Part shown: piece by piece, positions 1-7,150 of the stretch
Layout of the letters: every line of letters begins with the position of its first letter
How positions within the stretch are numbered: position 1 is the stretch's first letter
Assembly: GCA_964414595.1 (NCBI GenBank)
Contig: CAYPXJ010000036.1
Span: 1-14,873 of the forward strand
DNA from: CAYPXJ01 sp964414595
Lineage (GTDB): Bacteria > Pseudomonadota > Alphaproteobacteria > Rickettsiales > CAIJLX01
Length of the DNA stretch: 14,873 bases
Direction of reading: 5' to 3'
Translations under genes and position numbers: made by a program
The notes under the pieces: generated by a model
Told to the model about the DNA's origin: nothing
Database searches by the model: none
Seen by the model: the letters and a program-made list of their open reading frames with translations, nothing else

Positions 1-685
1 CCTTATACGTATGCGCGATTGCTTCCATCGCACGACGTGTGGTGAAATTTTTCTGCCGCTTGAGAAGCGCATTTGTTTCACCCAGGCCGCGCAATTCACG
101 CATCAAATCGTACGGATGTTTGTAATAAAGCGTGAGGCGTTCGGTATCGGCGACGGGGAGTTCAAAACCCGCGCGCTGCAGGAGTGCTGCCATATCACGC
201 ACATCGGCGAAGGGTGAAATACGCGGGCCGATTTTATTCGAGAGCGCGCTTTCGGCGGCGATATAAGATTCGCGTAATTCTTGCAATGTTGCGCCGCCAA
301 GCAATGTGGCAATGAACATGCTGTCGGGTTTCAGCGCCTGGCGAATTTGAATCAGTGCGCCGGGTAGATCATTTATCCAGTGCAGATTGAGTAGCGAAAT
401 CGCGAGATCAAAAGATGCCAGTTTTGCCGATAAAATTTCTGTATCGGAAAAATCAGCCTGTGTGATCTGTGCATGCGGAAAACGCTGCGTGAGAAGAGGT
501 GCCGTTATATTTGTATGCGCGCTGAGATCGAGAATTGTGGTAAAATTTTTCTGCACGATATCGAAGCGATCGATCATGCGCGCGGCAACTTCGTGCAGCA
601 ATACATCGTGGTTGGCGAGATGCTTTTGCGCGCGCGCACGGTGCAGTTTTTTTACGGAACGATCAAATATTAAAATGTCAGACAC
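1..685 (-). CDS. NDUFAF5/BioC-like methyltransferase-fold protein (C-terminus cut by window edge)
   Basis: I translated this minus-strand reading frame by hand; it stays open from a GTG at 685 to the left edge (228 residues visible, C-terminus missing). The N-terminus (IFDRSVKKLHRARAQ, residues 6-20) and the middle (LHWINDLPGAL, IRQALKP, LLGGATLQELR, ISPFADVRDM, LLQRAGFELPVAD) match the alphaproteobacterial proteins related to mitochondrial NDUFAF5, which has the SAM-methyltransferase fold; human NDUFAF5 is known as an arginine hydroxylase for complex I assembly. The GTG start shares one base with the mutL stop (TAGTG), so the gene is probably translationally coupled as the last visible gene of the ribF-mutL operon. 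The region of the SAM-binding loop reads ILDLSAHTNI (51-60) and lacks the usual GxGxG glycines, so catalytic methyl transfer is uncertain. Family assignment is fairly sure; the reaction is not. Confidence 0.8.
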   Translation of the reverse strand, partial: MSDILIFDRSVKKLHRARAQKHLANHDVLLHEVAARMIDRFDIVQKNFTTILDLSAHTNITAPLLTQRFPHAQITQADFSDTEILSAKLASFDLAISLLNLHWINDLPGALIQIRQALKPDSMFIATLLGGATLQELRESYIAAESALSNKIGPRISPFADVRDMAALLQRAGFELPVADTERLTLYYKHPYDLMRELRGLGETNALLKRQKNFTTRRAMEAIAHTYK

Positions 686-2469
686 TAACGGCGGCCAAAA
701 AGTTTTTCGATGTCGTGCAATTTTAGCTTGATGTAAGTCGGGCGGCCATGGTTGCACTGGCCCGAATGCGGTGTGGCTTCCATATCGCGCAGCAGCGCGT
801 TCATTTCGTGGATGTTGAGCGCGCGGCCGGCGCGAATGCTGCCGTGGCAGGCGATGGTTTCGCAGATATGTTCGACCGCGTCGCCGACGGCAAAAATATC
901 GCCGTATTCCTGAATTTCCTCGGCGATTTCGCGCACGAGATCCGGCAGATTCATATCTTTCAGCATCGCCGGAACTTCATGAATGATGATCGTGTTTTCA
1001 TCTGCGGCGCTGAATATCAGGCCCATTTTTTGCAGCTGATCTTTTTTCTCAAGTAGCGCCTGCACGAGTTGCTGTTCGAGTTTTATCGCTTCTGGAATCA
1101 ACATTTTTTGCGTGGCGATATTTTTTTGCGCCAGCGCATTTTTCATGCGCTCATAGACGATGCGTTCATGCGCGGCGTGCTGATCAACAATCACCAGGCC
1201 ATCGTTGGTTTGCGCGACAATATAAGTGTTATGTAATTGCGCGCAGGCAACACCGAGCGGAAAATGATTTTCCTGCTGGAGCGGTTGTGTTTCGAGCGGC
1301 CGCATGAGCAGCGCTGTGCCGGCGGCTTCCAGCAATGTCGGTTGCGCGGGGCCATGGTAACGCGGCGCGGCGTAATGCGCATAATTCTGCTCGGAAAAAT
1401 TTGTGTAAGATTGCGGCGACTGTGGTTGATAAGAAGGAATGAAATGTTTAAGCGCCTGTTGTGCTGCATCGCTTGAGGCGCGGAAGCCCGCGGCTTCGAG
1501 CGCTTTACGAATCGTGGAGACAAGCGCGTGGCGCACCGTTTGTGGATCGCGAAAACGCACTTCCGCTTTCGCCGGATGCACGTTCACATCGACTTCCTCC
1601 GGCGGCGCGGTGAAGAAGATTGCTACTTCCGGAAATTTATCGTGCGGCATGAAATCGTGATAGACCGCGCGCGTGGCGCCGAGCAGAAATTTATCCATCA
1701 CCGGGCGGCCGTTCACATAAAAATATTGAAATTTGCTGGTGCTACGATGATGTGTGGGCAAACTCGTTAGGCCTTGCAGCGTAATTTCTTCCAAACGGCC
1801 TTCCAGTGGCACAGAATTGGTAAGAAAATTCTCGCCAAGCACCTGCGAAAGACGCGCGCCGGTATTGGCTGCTTTGGGGTATTTTAGCGTGGTTTTGCTG
1901 CCGGTAATGAGGCGGAATTCGACTTCCGGATGCGCCATTGCGACGCGCTGCACGGTATCGAGGATATGTTGCTGCTCGGCGCGGACGGATTTTAGAAATT
2001 TCAGGCGCGCGGGTGTGGCGAAAAATAAATCGCGCACTTCGACGGTAGTTCCTGTGGGGTGGGCTGCCGGGGTGATGGCGCTTGTGTCGCCGCCATTTAC
2101 TTCGATAGCCCAGCCTTCGCCGGAGCCGCGTTTCGCGCTGGCGATTTTGAGCCGAGCGACGGAGCCGATCGAGGGCAACGCTTCGCCGCGAAAGCCGAAG
2201 GAGCGGATATTAAATAAATCTTCGTCGGGGAGCTTTGACGTGGCGTGGCGCTGAATCGCGATGGGGAGTTCGTCGCGTGTCATGCCGCCGCCGTTATCGC
2301 GAATGCGGATGAGGTTGCGGCCGCCTTCTTCCACGGTGATTTCGATGTGATCAGCACCGGCGTCGAGCGCGTTTTCCAGCAATTCTTTTACGACGGAGGC
2401 GGGCCGCTCAACCACTTCGCCGGCAGCGATGCGGTTGATAAGCTGCGTGGGAAGAATGCGAATTGTCAT
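685..2469 (-). CDS. mutL: DNA mismatch repair protein MutL (endonuclease type)
   Basis: 594 residues. The N-terminal GHKL ATPase domain shows the expected motifs: LLENALDAGAD (about 31-40, catalytic Glu32 and Asn33), RDNGGGM (57-63) and FGFRGEALPS (91-100). A proline/glutamine-rich linker follows at about 330-400, then the C-terminal dimerisation domain. That domain carries the metal-binding endonuclease motif DQHA-x2-E-x4-E (429-440), an ACHGSIRAG motif (540-548) and CNHGRP (572-577, a variant of CPHGRP). The protein should therefore nick the daughter strand itself, as in bacteria without MutH. It acts with MutS in post-replicative repair. The start ATG overlaps the pgi stop by four bases (ATGA), and the stop overlaps the GTG of the next gene. 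All key residues are present, so the gene looks intact. Confidence 0.97.
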   Translation of the reverse strand: MTIRILPTQLINRIAAGEVVERPASVVKELLENALDAGADHIEITVEEGGRNLIRIRDNGGGMTRDELPIAIQRHATSKLPDEDLFNIRSFGFRGEALPSIGSVARLKIASAKRGSGEGWAIEVNGGDTSAITPAAHPTGTTVEVRDLFFATPARLKFLKSVRAEQQHILDTVQRVAMAHPEVEFRLITGSKTTLKYPKAANTGARLSQVLGENFLTNSVPLEGRLEEITLQGLTSLPTHHRSTSKFQYFYVNGRPVMDKFLLGATRAVYHDFMPHDKFPEVAIFFTAPPEEVDVNVHPAKAEVRFRDPQTVRHALVSTIRKALEAAGFRASSDAAQQALKHFIPSYQPQSPQSYTNFSEQNYAHYAAPRYHGPAQPTLLEAAGTALLMRPLETQPLQQENHFPLGVACAQLHNTYIVAQTNDGLVIVDQHAAHERIVYERMKNALAQKNIATQKMLIPEAIKLEQQLVQALLEKKDQLQKMGLIFSAADENTIIIHEVPAMLKDMNLPDLVREIAEEIQEYGDIFAVGDAVEHICETIACHGSIRAGRALNIHEMNALLRDMEATPHSGQCNHGRPTYIKLKLHDIEKLFGRR

Positions 2470-3740
2470 GCGTCTTCCAGAATTTTTTTGGCGCGGAGTT
2501 TGCCCTGTTCAACGGCAGGTTGGCCATAGGGATTTACATCGAGAAGCGCGGCGGCGTATATCGTTTCCAGCATGGAATACATCATGAGGAAGCCGAGCGA
2601 AAATTCATTCCACTCCTTGGCGTGAATACGGCGATGCGGCACATGCGTTTCGCGGAATGTATCGATGGTAGCGTTCTGTTCGGCGAGAAAAACCTGATGG
2701 AGTTTTTTGCCTTTGAGATAGTAATAGTCTTCCTCTAATTTTTTGCCGGGCGCAGGAATTTTATACGACGTATCGTGGGTATCAGCGGTGAGGAAGGTGA
2801 AAATTTTATCGCGCGGGCCATCGAGATAAAGCTGCAACTGGCTATGCTGATCGGTGGTGCCGAGCGCGTAAAGCGGCGTTGTGCCTTTACCGTTTTTACC
2901 CAGGCTTTCCGCCCATAACTGGCGGTGCCACTGTGCGAAAGGCGTAAGTGCTTCGGCGTACGGCATTTGGATGTGCATATTGGCGCCGAGTTTTGCCGCG
3001 GCGATGTTCCACGCCGCGCCGTATAATGCGTGTTCCGGTTTGATCGAAGTGAAGGATGTATGCGCGGTGACGGCGGCTTTCACGCCTTTCTGAATCGCTT
3101 TTACATCAAGGCCAATCAGCGCGGCAGGCAGCAAACCAACTTCGGTAAAGGCAGAAAAACGTCCGCCAATTTCCGTATCGTGATCGATAATCGTGAGCCC
3201 GTGTGCGCGCGCTAATTGCCGCATAGGATTGATGCCTGGCTCGGTGATCGCAGCAGCGTGGTGCGCAATATTTTTGCCAAGCGTTTTGGTGAGTTTCTCG
3301 AGCATGATGAGCGTGAGCGAAAGCGTTTCCAGCGTGCCGCCCGACTTGCTGACGAAAAGGAAATAGGTGGTTTTGATATCGATTTGCGAGAGCACCTGCG
3401 TCACCAGATACGGGTCGATATTATCGAGAATATGAAGGGTCGGTTTGCTGTTATGCACGCGCAGCGCGTTCAGGCATTTGGCCGAAAGCGACGCACCACC
3501 AATGCCTACAATCACAATCGATTTTGCCCATTTTCTTACAGATGCCGCGACTTTTTCTGCCTGGGTATCAAAGTTACCTTTGCGCGCGTGCGTGATTAAA
3601 TAACGCGTGGCTTTGGCTTCCAACGCTTTTTTGCAAGCGGGTAAATGTGTTTTAATTTCTGACGCGATGATTGGCGCGGCAAGACGGGAAGACGCTATCC
3701 GCGCCTGATCGCTGCCGGAGTAATCGATGGTGATGCGCAT
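2466..3740 (-). CDS. pgi: Glucose-6-phosphate isomerase (short form)
   Basis: 424 residues, shorter than the roughly 550-residue E. coli type and close to the short bacterial forms. It interconverts glucose-6-phosphate and fructose-6-phosphate in glycolysis and gluconeogenesis. Two SIS sugar-isomerase domains are visible: GIGGASLSAK (79-88) and the phosphate-binding SKSGGTLET (131-139). Family signatures follow: IGGRFSAFTEVG (191-202), WAESLGKNGKG with the likely catalytic Glu278, TTDQHSQ with His299, and NPYGQPAVEQGK with Lys414 near the C-terminus. The ATG lies 8 bp after the stop of the upstream lipoprotein gene, with AGAGGC as a modest ribosome binding site, and the stop overlaps mutL by four bases. 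It is a member of the ribF-mutL operon. Nothing appears broken. Confidence 0.95.
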   Translation of the reverse strand: MRITIDYSGSDQARIASSRLAAPIIASEIKTHLPACKKALEAKATRYLITHARKGNFDTQAEKVAASVRKWAKSIVIVGIGGASLSAKCLNALRVHNSKPTLHILDNIDPYLVTQVLSQIDIKTTYFLFVSKSGGTLETLSLTLIMLEKLTKTLGKNIAHHAAAITEPGINPMRQLARAHGLTIIDHDTEIGGRFSAFTEVGLLPAALIGLDVKAIQKGVKAAVTAHTSFTSIKPEHALYGAAWNIAAAKLGANMHIQMPYAEALTPFAQWHRQLWAESLGKNGKGTTPLYALGTTDQHSQLQLYLDGPRDKIFTFLTADTHDTSYKIPAPGKKLEEDYYYLKGKKLHQVFLAEQNATIDTFRETHVPHRRIHAKEWNEFSLGFLMMYSMLETIYAAALLDVNPYGQPAVEQGKLRAKKILEDA

Positions 3741-3748
3741 TAAAGCCT

Positions 3749-4306
3749 CTAAAATACGTCGAGAATGCCGCGATCGCGTTGTTTCGTGGTAGGCACATCG
3801 CCTTCGTTCACGGGCTTGCCTTCAGCCTGATTGGTGGCGATGCGCTCTTTTTCTTTTACAGGATCGACCACCGGCTCGCGTGTTTTTCCGGTAATGGGTT
3901 CAAAGAGTGTGCCGAAAAAGCCTTCTTCCTCTTCCTGCTCTTCTGGATGAAGCGCGGTGTTTTCTTCATCAATCAGATCGCGAATATTTTCTTCCGCACC
4001 GGTTGCGCCCGCTTTTTGTAGTAATCGGGTTTCCGCCGAGCCAGCGGGTTTCGCCGCGGCATTTTTTTCAAACAAAAGTTGGCGTGCTGATGCTCGCGAT
4101 TGCTCTTCTTTCATGCGTGTGGCTTGCTCAGGCGCGGGGAGATTAAACTCCGGCGGGACAGTAAGGGGCGGACGGGCCAGCACCATGAATTCGTCCGGCG
4201 CGGGTTTATTAAGACCAAGATTTTTTTTCACATCCGAGCCGGAGCAGGCAACCAATAGGATGCCGGTAAGGCTGAGAGTCAAAAGGCGGGAAATTTTCGG
4301 GTTCAT
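3749..4306 (-). CDS. BamF-like outer-membrane lipoprotein (DUF3035 family)
   Basis: 185 residues from the ATG at 4306. This start overlaps the lspA stop by four bases (ATGA), has GGAAAAG upstream, and puts the signal peptide at the N-terminus; a longer reading from 4345 would bury it. The signal peptide ends in a lipobox, LVAC, with Cys21 as the lipidated residue. The conserved segment is PDEFMVLARPPLTVPPEF just after the mature N-terminus, typical of the alphaproteobacterial DUF3035/BamF family. BamF was described as an accessory lipoprotein of the beta-barrel assembly complex in Caulobacter. The rest is charged and probably disordered, with an acidic run (EEQEEEEGFF) and a basic C-terminal tail. 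It sits directly after lspA, which encodes the enzyme that would process it. Family call from memory; function inferred. Confidence 0.8.
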   Translation of the reverse strand: MNPKISRLLTLSLTGILLVACSGSDVKKNLGLNKPAPDEFMVLARPPLTVPPEFNLPAPEQATRMKEEQSRASARQLLFEKNAAAKPAGSAETRLLQKAGATGAEENIRDLIDEENTALHPEEQEEEEGFFGTLFEPITGKTREPVVDPVKEKERIATNQAEGKPVNEGDVPTTKQRDRGILDVF

Positions 4307-4788
4307 TTTTCTTTTCCAAGTAGGGATAGGTAGATGAGAATACACGCGCCGATAAATACGGCGCTGTCGGCGATATTAAAGGCGGGCCAGTGCCAGTTTG
4401 CAAGGTGAAAATCAAAAAAATCGGCCACCGCGCCGAAGCGAATGCGATCAATGATATTGCCCATCGCGCCGCCGATGATGAGGCCAAGCGCGAGGTTGGT
4501 TGCGCGGCCAGGGCTTTTCCACATCCAGGCGAAGAGGACGCTGATGATGATAAGCGCCGCGGCGGAGAGGATAATGTGCCCGTAGCTTAAAGTTTGCAGC
4601 ATGCCGAAGGAGACGCCGGGGTTCCACACCATCACCAGGTTGAAAAAGGGCAGGATGGTGATAGGTGCAGCCTGGCGTTCGTAGAGGATTTCCATGATCC
4701 ACCATTTGCTGCCCTGATCGAGCGCAACGGTAATAAGAACAATTAAAAATCCAAAGAGAAATTGCTTTTTATTCAGAATCTTATTCAT
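4303..4788 (-). CDS. lspA: Lipoprotein signal peptidase (signal peptidase II)
   Basis: 161 residues from the ATG at 4788. This start is preferred over a longer one at 4839 because family members begin just before the first membrane helix; it overlaps the ribF stop (ATGAATAA). It is an inner-membrane aspartyl protease that removes signal peptides from diacylated prolipoproteins. Four hydrophobic helices are visible. Conserved motifs are LDQGSKWW (23-30), NPGVSFGM (56-63), GNIIDRIRFGAVADFFDF (110-127) and FNIADSAVFIGA (137-148). The catalytic pair by homology is Asp123 (VADF) and Asp141 (IADS), both present. No clear Shine-Dalgarno precedes the ATG, so coupling to ribF is likely. In many alphaproteobacteria ileS lies between ribF and lspA; here it is absent. 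Confidence 0.95.
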   Translation of the reverse strand: MNKILNKKQFLFGFLIVLITVALDQGSKWWIMEILYERQAAPITILPFFNLVMVWNPGVSFGMLQTLSYGHIILSAAALIIISVLFAWMWKSPGRATNLALGLIIGGAMGNIIDRIRFGAVADFFDFHLANWHWPAFNIADSAVFIGACILIYLSLLGKEK

Positions 4789-5713
4789 GATTTTTAAAGT
4801 GGATTTTTGCAGCTTCGATATCTTTTTTGATCTGGGCAATCAGGGCCTCCTTGTCGGCAAATCGTTCTACACCACGAATGCGGTTGAGGAAAGAGATAGT
4901 CACGCGTTTGCCGTAAAGCGATTGGTTGAAATTCATCAGATGCACTTCGATGGTCGGCGCGGCGGAATCGAAGGTCGGGCGCGGGCCGAGATGGGCGACA
5001 CCTTCTATGCGTGCGCCGTCAACATGCGCAAAAACACTGTATACACCTTCAAGCGGTGCAAGCTGGCCGTGGCATTTCAGATTCGCAGTAGGAAAGCCGA
5101 GCGCCGCGCCGCGATTATCGCCATGCACGACGCGGCCGAAAAGTGTTGGCGAGCGGCCGAGTAATGCGGTGGCGTGGGTTACATCGCCTTCTTTGAGCGC
5201 GCTGCGAATCGCGGTGGAGGAAATGGCTTTGTGATTTTCCTCGTTATGCGTTTCGATGATGGTGAGGCCGATTTTATGCTCGTGGCAGAGTTCGGAAAGT
5301 AACGCAACATTACCCTCGCGCCCGCGGCCGAAAATAAAATCACTACCGATAATAATGTGCGATGTTTTGAGTGCGGTGAGCAGAAATTGTGTGAAGAATT
5401 CGCGCGCGGAAAGTGCGGCGAGAGTTTTCGTGAAACGCTCGAAAATTACCGTATCGACGCCGTGTTTTTTAAGAAGCAAGAGTTTGCCACGAATCGTGGT
5501 GAGATTTTCGCGCGGCGCGTCCGGGCGCAGAATCCGCGCCGGGTGCGGATGAAAGGTGAGCAGCGCGAGCGGCGCGTTTTTTTCCGCCGCCAGTTTTTTT
5601 CCGCGCGCCAAAATATCCTGATGGCCCAGATGCACGCCATCGAAATTTCCAATGGTCAGCACGCTGTGGTAAGATGAGGCCGGACAATGTTTTGAGCCGC
5701 GAATTACACGCAT
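4781..5713 (-). CDS. ribF: Bifunctional riboflavin kinase / FAD synthetase
   Basis: 310 residues from the ATG at 5713. It phosphorylates riboflavin to FMN and adenylylates FMN to FAD. The N-terminal nucleotidyltransferase domain shows GNFDGVHLGHQ (22-32), IIIGSDFIFGRGREGN and ISSTAIRSALKEGD. The C-terminal riboflavin kinase domain shows GRVVHGDNRGAALGFPTAN (the usual Arg after RG is Ala), then LEGVYSVF, LGPRPTF, EVHLMNF and LYGKRVTISFLNRIR. The 5713 start matches the family beginning (MRVIRG); extending to 5749 would add 12 residues and run into the xerC start region. No Shine-Dalgarno is seen, but a -35/-10 pair sits so close that the transcript may begin at the ATG itself. First gene of the minus-strand operon ending beyond mutL. 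Confidence 0.94.
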   Translation of the reverse strand: MRVIRGSKHCPASSYHSVLTIGNFDGVHLGHQDILARGKKLAAEKNAPLALLTFHPHPARILRPDAPRENLTTIRGKLLLLKKHGVDTVIFERFTKTLAALSAREFFTQFLLTALKTSHIIIGSDFIFGRGREGNVALLSELCHEHKIGLTIIETHNEENHKAISSTAIRSALKEGDVTHATALLGRSPTLFGRVVHGDNRGAALGFPTANLKCHGQLAPLEGVYSVFAHVDGARIEGVAHLGPRPTFDSAAPTIEVHLMNFNQSLYGKRVTISFLNRIRGVERFADKEALIAQIKKDIEAAKIHFKNHE

Positions 5714-5719
5714 GCGGAT

Positions 5720-5748
5720 GCTATAAAAGAGGGGGAAAGCGATGTCCA
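5720..5748 (-). promoter_or_regulatory. Putative ribF operon promoter, possibly leaderless
   Basis: On the minus strand TGGACA (5748-5743) is followed by a 17-bp spacer and TATAGC (5725-5720), matching the sigma-70 -35 consensus at 5/6 and the -10 at 4/6. Only six bases separate the -10 from the ribF ATG at 5713, so the expected transcription start falls at or next to the A of the start codon. This fits the absence of a Shine-Dalgarno. The -35 box overlaps the xerC start codon on the other strand. Prediction from sequence only. Confidence 0.4.
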
Positions 5749-6647
5749 CGGATTTCGCGCGGATTTTGGAAGAATGGTTTGCCTGGCTCGGTCGGTCGCG
5801 CGGTTATTCGGCGCATACGCTCGCGGCGTATCGGCGCGATATGCAGCAGTTTTTGAATTTTATCAAAGAATATCGCGGCGCGGCGGTGGGTTTGGAGTTG
5901 CTCACGGCGTTAGAGATTGGCGATTTTCGTGCCTGGGTCGCCGCGCGTGCGCGCGAAGGATTATTGCCGCGATCGAATGCGCGCGCGGTCGCGGTGGTGC
6001 GTTCGTTCTATCGTTATTTGGAGCGCCAAGGAGTGATGAAAGATTCGGCGATTTTTGCGCTGAAAAGTCCAAAATTCGCCAAGACGTTGCCGAAAGATAT
6101 TTCACGCGACCAGGCGCTCGCGCTTTTGCAGCATCTTAAAAATAACGCGCCGGGCTGGATGGGGCTGCGCGATATGGCGTTCGCACTTTTACTTTACGGC
6201 ACGGGGTTGCGTATTTCGGAAGGCTTAAGTGTGACGCAGGCGATGCTGGCGGGCGAGGTGATTACGGTGCGCGGCAAAGGAAGCAAGGAACGCGCGGTGC
6301 CGATGTTGCCGGCGATACGTGAAGCGATTGCGGCGTATCTCGCGGCGTTGCCGTTTGCGGTGGCGAAGGGTGAATCGATTTGGCGCGGCGAGCAGGGCAA
6401 AAAATTGCAGGCGAGTGTGTTTCAAAAAATTATGAAGGATGCGCGGCGGGCGATTGGTTTGCCGGAGAGTTTAACGCCGCATGCGCTGCGCCATAGTTTT
6501 GCAACGCACCTGCTGGAAAGCGGTGCTGATTTGCGCGCGATACAGGAATTATTGGGCCACAGTAGCGTGTCAACAACGCAGGTGTATACGCATGTAAACA
6601 CGCAGCGTTTAATGGCGGCGTATCAGGAATTTCACCCGAGGAAGTAG
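5742..6647 (+). CDS. xerC: Tyrosine recombinase XerC
   Basis: 301 residues, the usual size for XerC/XerD. With its partner it resolves chromosome dimers at dif near the terminus. The N-terminal SAM-like DNA-binding domain (about 5-95) contains RSRGYSAHTLAAYRRD. The catalytic domain has the full tyrosine-recombinase set: Arg157 (GTGLRISE), Lys179 (RGKGSKER), His247 and Arg250 (PHALRHSFATHL), His273 (LLGHSSVSTTQ) and nucleophile Tyr282 (VYTHV). The ATG is preceded by GGGGGAAAG, a good ribosome binding site. The gene is divergent from ribF across 28 bp. XerC is preferred to XerD from the overall N-terminal pattern; there is no attachment site, integrase cargo or tRNA nearby, so it is read as a housekeeping recombinase. 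Confidence 0.92.
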   Translation: MSTDFARILEEWFAWLGRSRGYSAHTLAAYRRDMQQFLNFIKEYRGAAVGLELLTALEIGDFRAWVAARAREGLLPRSNARAVAVVRSFYRYLERQGVMKDSAIFALKSPKFAKTLPKDISRDQALALLQHLKNNAPGWMGLRDMAFALLLYGTGLRISEGLSVTQAMLAGEVITVRGKGSKERAVPMLPAIREAIAAYLAALPFAVAKGESIWRGEQGKKLQASVFQKIMKDARRAIGLPESLTPHALRHSFATHLLESGADLRAIQELLGHSSVSTTQVYTHVNTQRLMAAYQEFHPRK

Positions 6648-6688
6648 CGGTTATCGGTTATAGGTTTAAGGAATTAAGACATAAACTT

Positions 6689-6695
6689 AGAAAGG
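6689..6695 (+). promoter_or_regulatory. Ribosome binding site deciding the start at 6704
   Basis: AGAAAGG sits 8 bases upstream of the ATG at 6704. The alternative in-frame ATG at 6710 would be 14 bases away, so the first is preferred. Just upstream, CGGTTAT occurs twice in tandem (6648-6661), which may be only a minor local duplication. Confidence 0.5.
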
Positions 6696-6703
6696 TACTC
6701 ATT

Positions 6704-7150
6704 ATGTATATGTATATATTAGCGTTATTGGCTTTGCTCTGGAGTGTGGCAGTTCAGGCCAATGAATTAGTAGCAGTAAAAACGCTGAGGTGTAGTTTTG
6801 ACGTTGGTTTCACCGCAGAATATAACGATAAACTCAAAGTAAAAAATGTAGAAAAAGATCAGAAACCGTTCAGTGATACCGATATTGTGTATGATTCTAT
6901 TGATCCAAAAAGTGGTACTGCACGCGTAATAGGAAGAATAGGGACTGAAACTGTAGCTATTTTATTAGGTGATAAAGTTATTCATTTTTTAGAAATTACT
7001 GAAACTGGAAACTTAGTTGCAACCTCAGTTTTTCAAATAGAAAATGCGAAAGCATACCCTGTAATTATGTCTAGGCACATAGGGAGCATATTAGGAGACG
7101 ACTCACCTATAATTTCACAAAATTTTGGTACTTGTGTAGCGCTAGATTAA
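6704..7150 (+). CDS. Small secreted protein of unknown function
   Basis: 148 residues. The first 19 form a signal peptide (hydrophobic ILALLALLWSVAV, then a VQA cleavage site before Asn20), so the mature protein is probably periplasmic or secreted. AGAAAGG at 6689-6695 lies 8 bp before the ATG and fixes this start over the second Met (codon 3). Two cysteines, Cys30 and Cys144, could form a disulfide linking the ends. Distinct segments are VYDSIDPKSGTARVIG, an MSRH motif and a QNFGTC end. From memory, this combination recurs in unnamed secreted proteobacterial proteins, but I cannot verify it here. The gene is visibly AT-rich (roughly 35-40% GC by eye) and lacks the GCG-rich codons of its neighbours, which suggests transfer or low expression. 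Its TAA abuts the aceA TAA with no base between. I do not know its function. Confidence 0.75.
   Translation: MYMYILALLALLWSVAVQANELVAVKTLRCSFDVGFTAEYNDKLKVKNVEKDQKPFSDTDIVYDSIDPKSGTARVIGRIGTETVAILLGDKVIHFLEITETGNLVATSVFQIENAKAYPVIMSRHIGSILGDDSPIISQNFGTCVALD

Noticed and set aside
1754..2254. 166-codon open frame on the plus strand opposite mutL
   Set aside because: Shadow of mutL codon bias; Arg/Ser-rich translation with no family features.
4789..4839. Longer lspA start at 4839
   Set aside because: It adds a charged 17-residue tail not typical of the family and overlaps ribF by 59 bases; the ATG at 4788 fits better.
5714..5749. Longer ribF start at 5749
   Set aside because: Family proteins begin at the MRVI-type sequence (5713); the extension overlaps the xerC start and the predicted promoter.
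5742..6647. xerC as the integrase of a mobile element carrying the AT-rich gene
   Set aside because: The protein looks like housekeeping XerC, and no attachment repeats, tRNA or cargo genes are seen.
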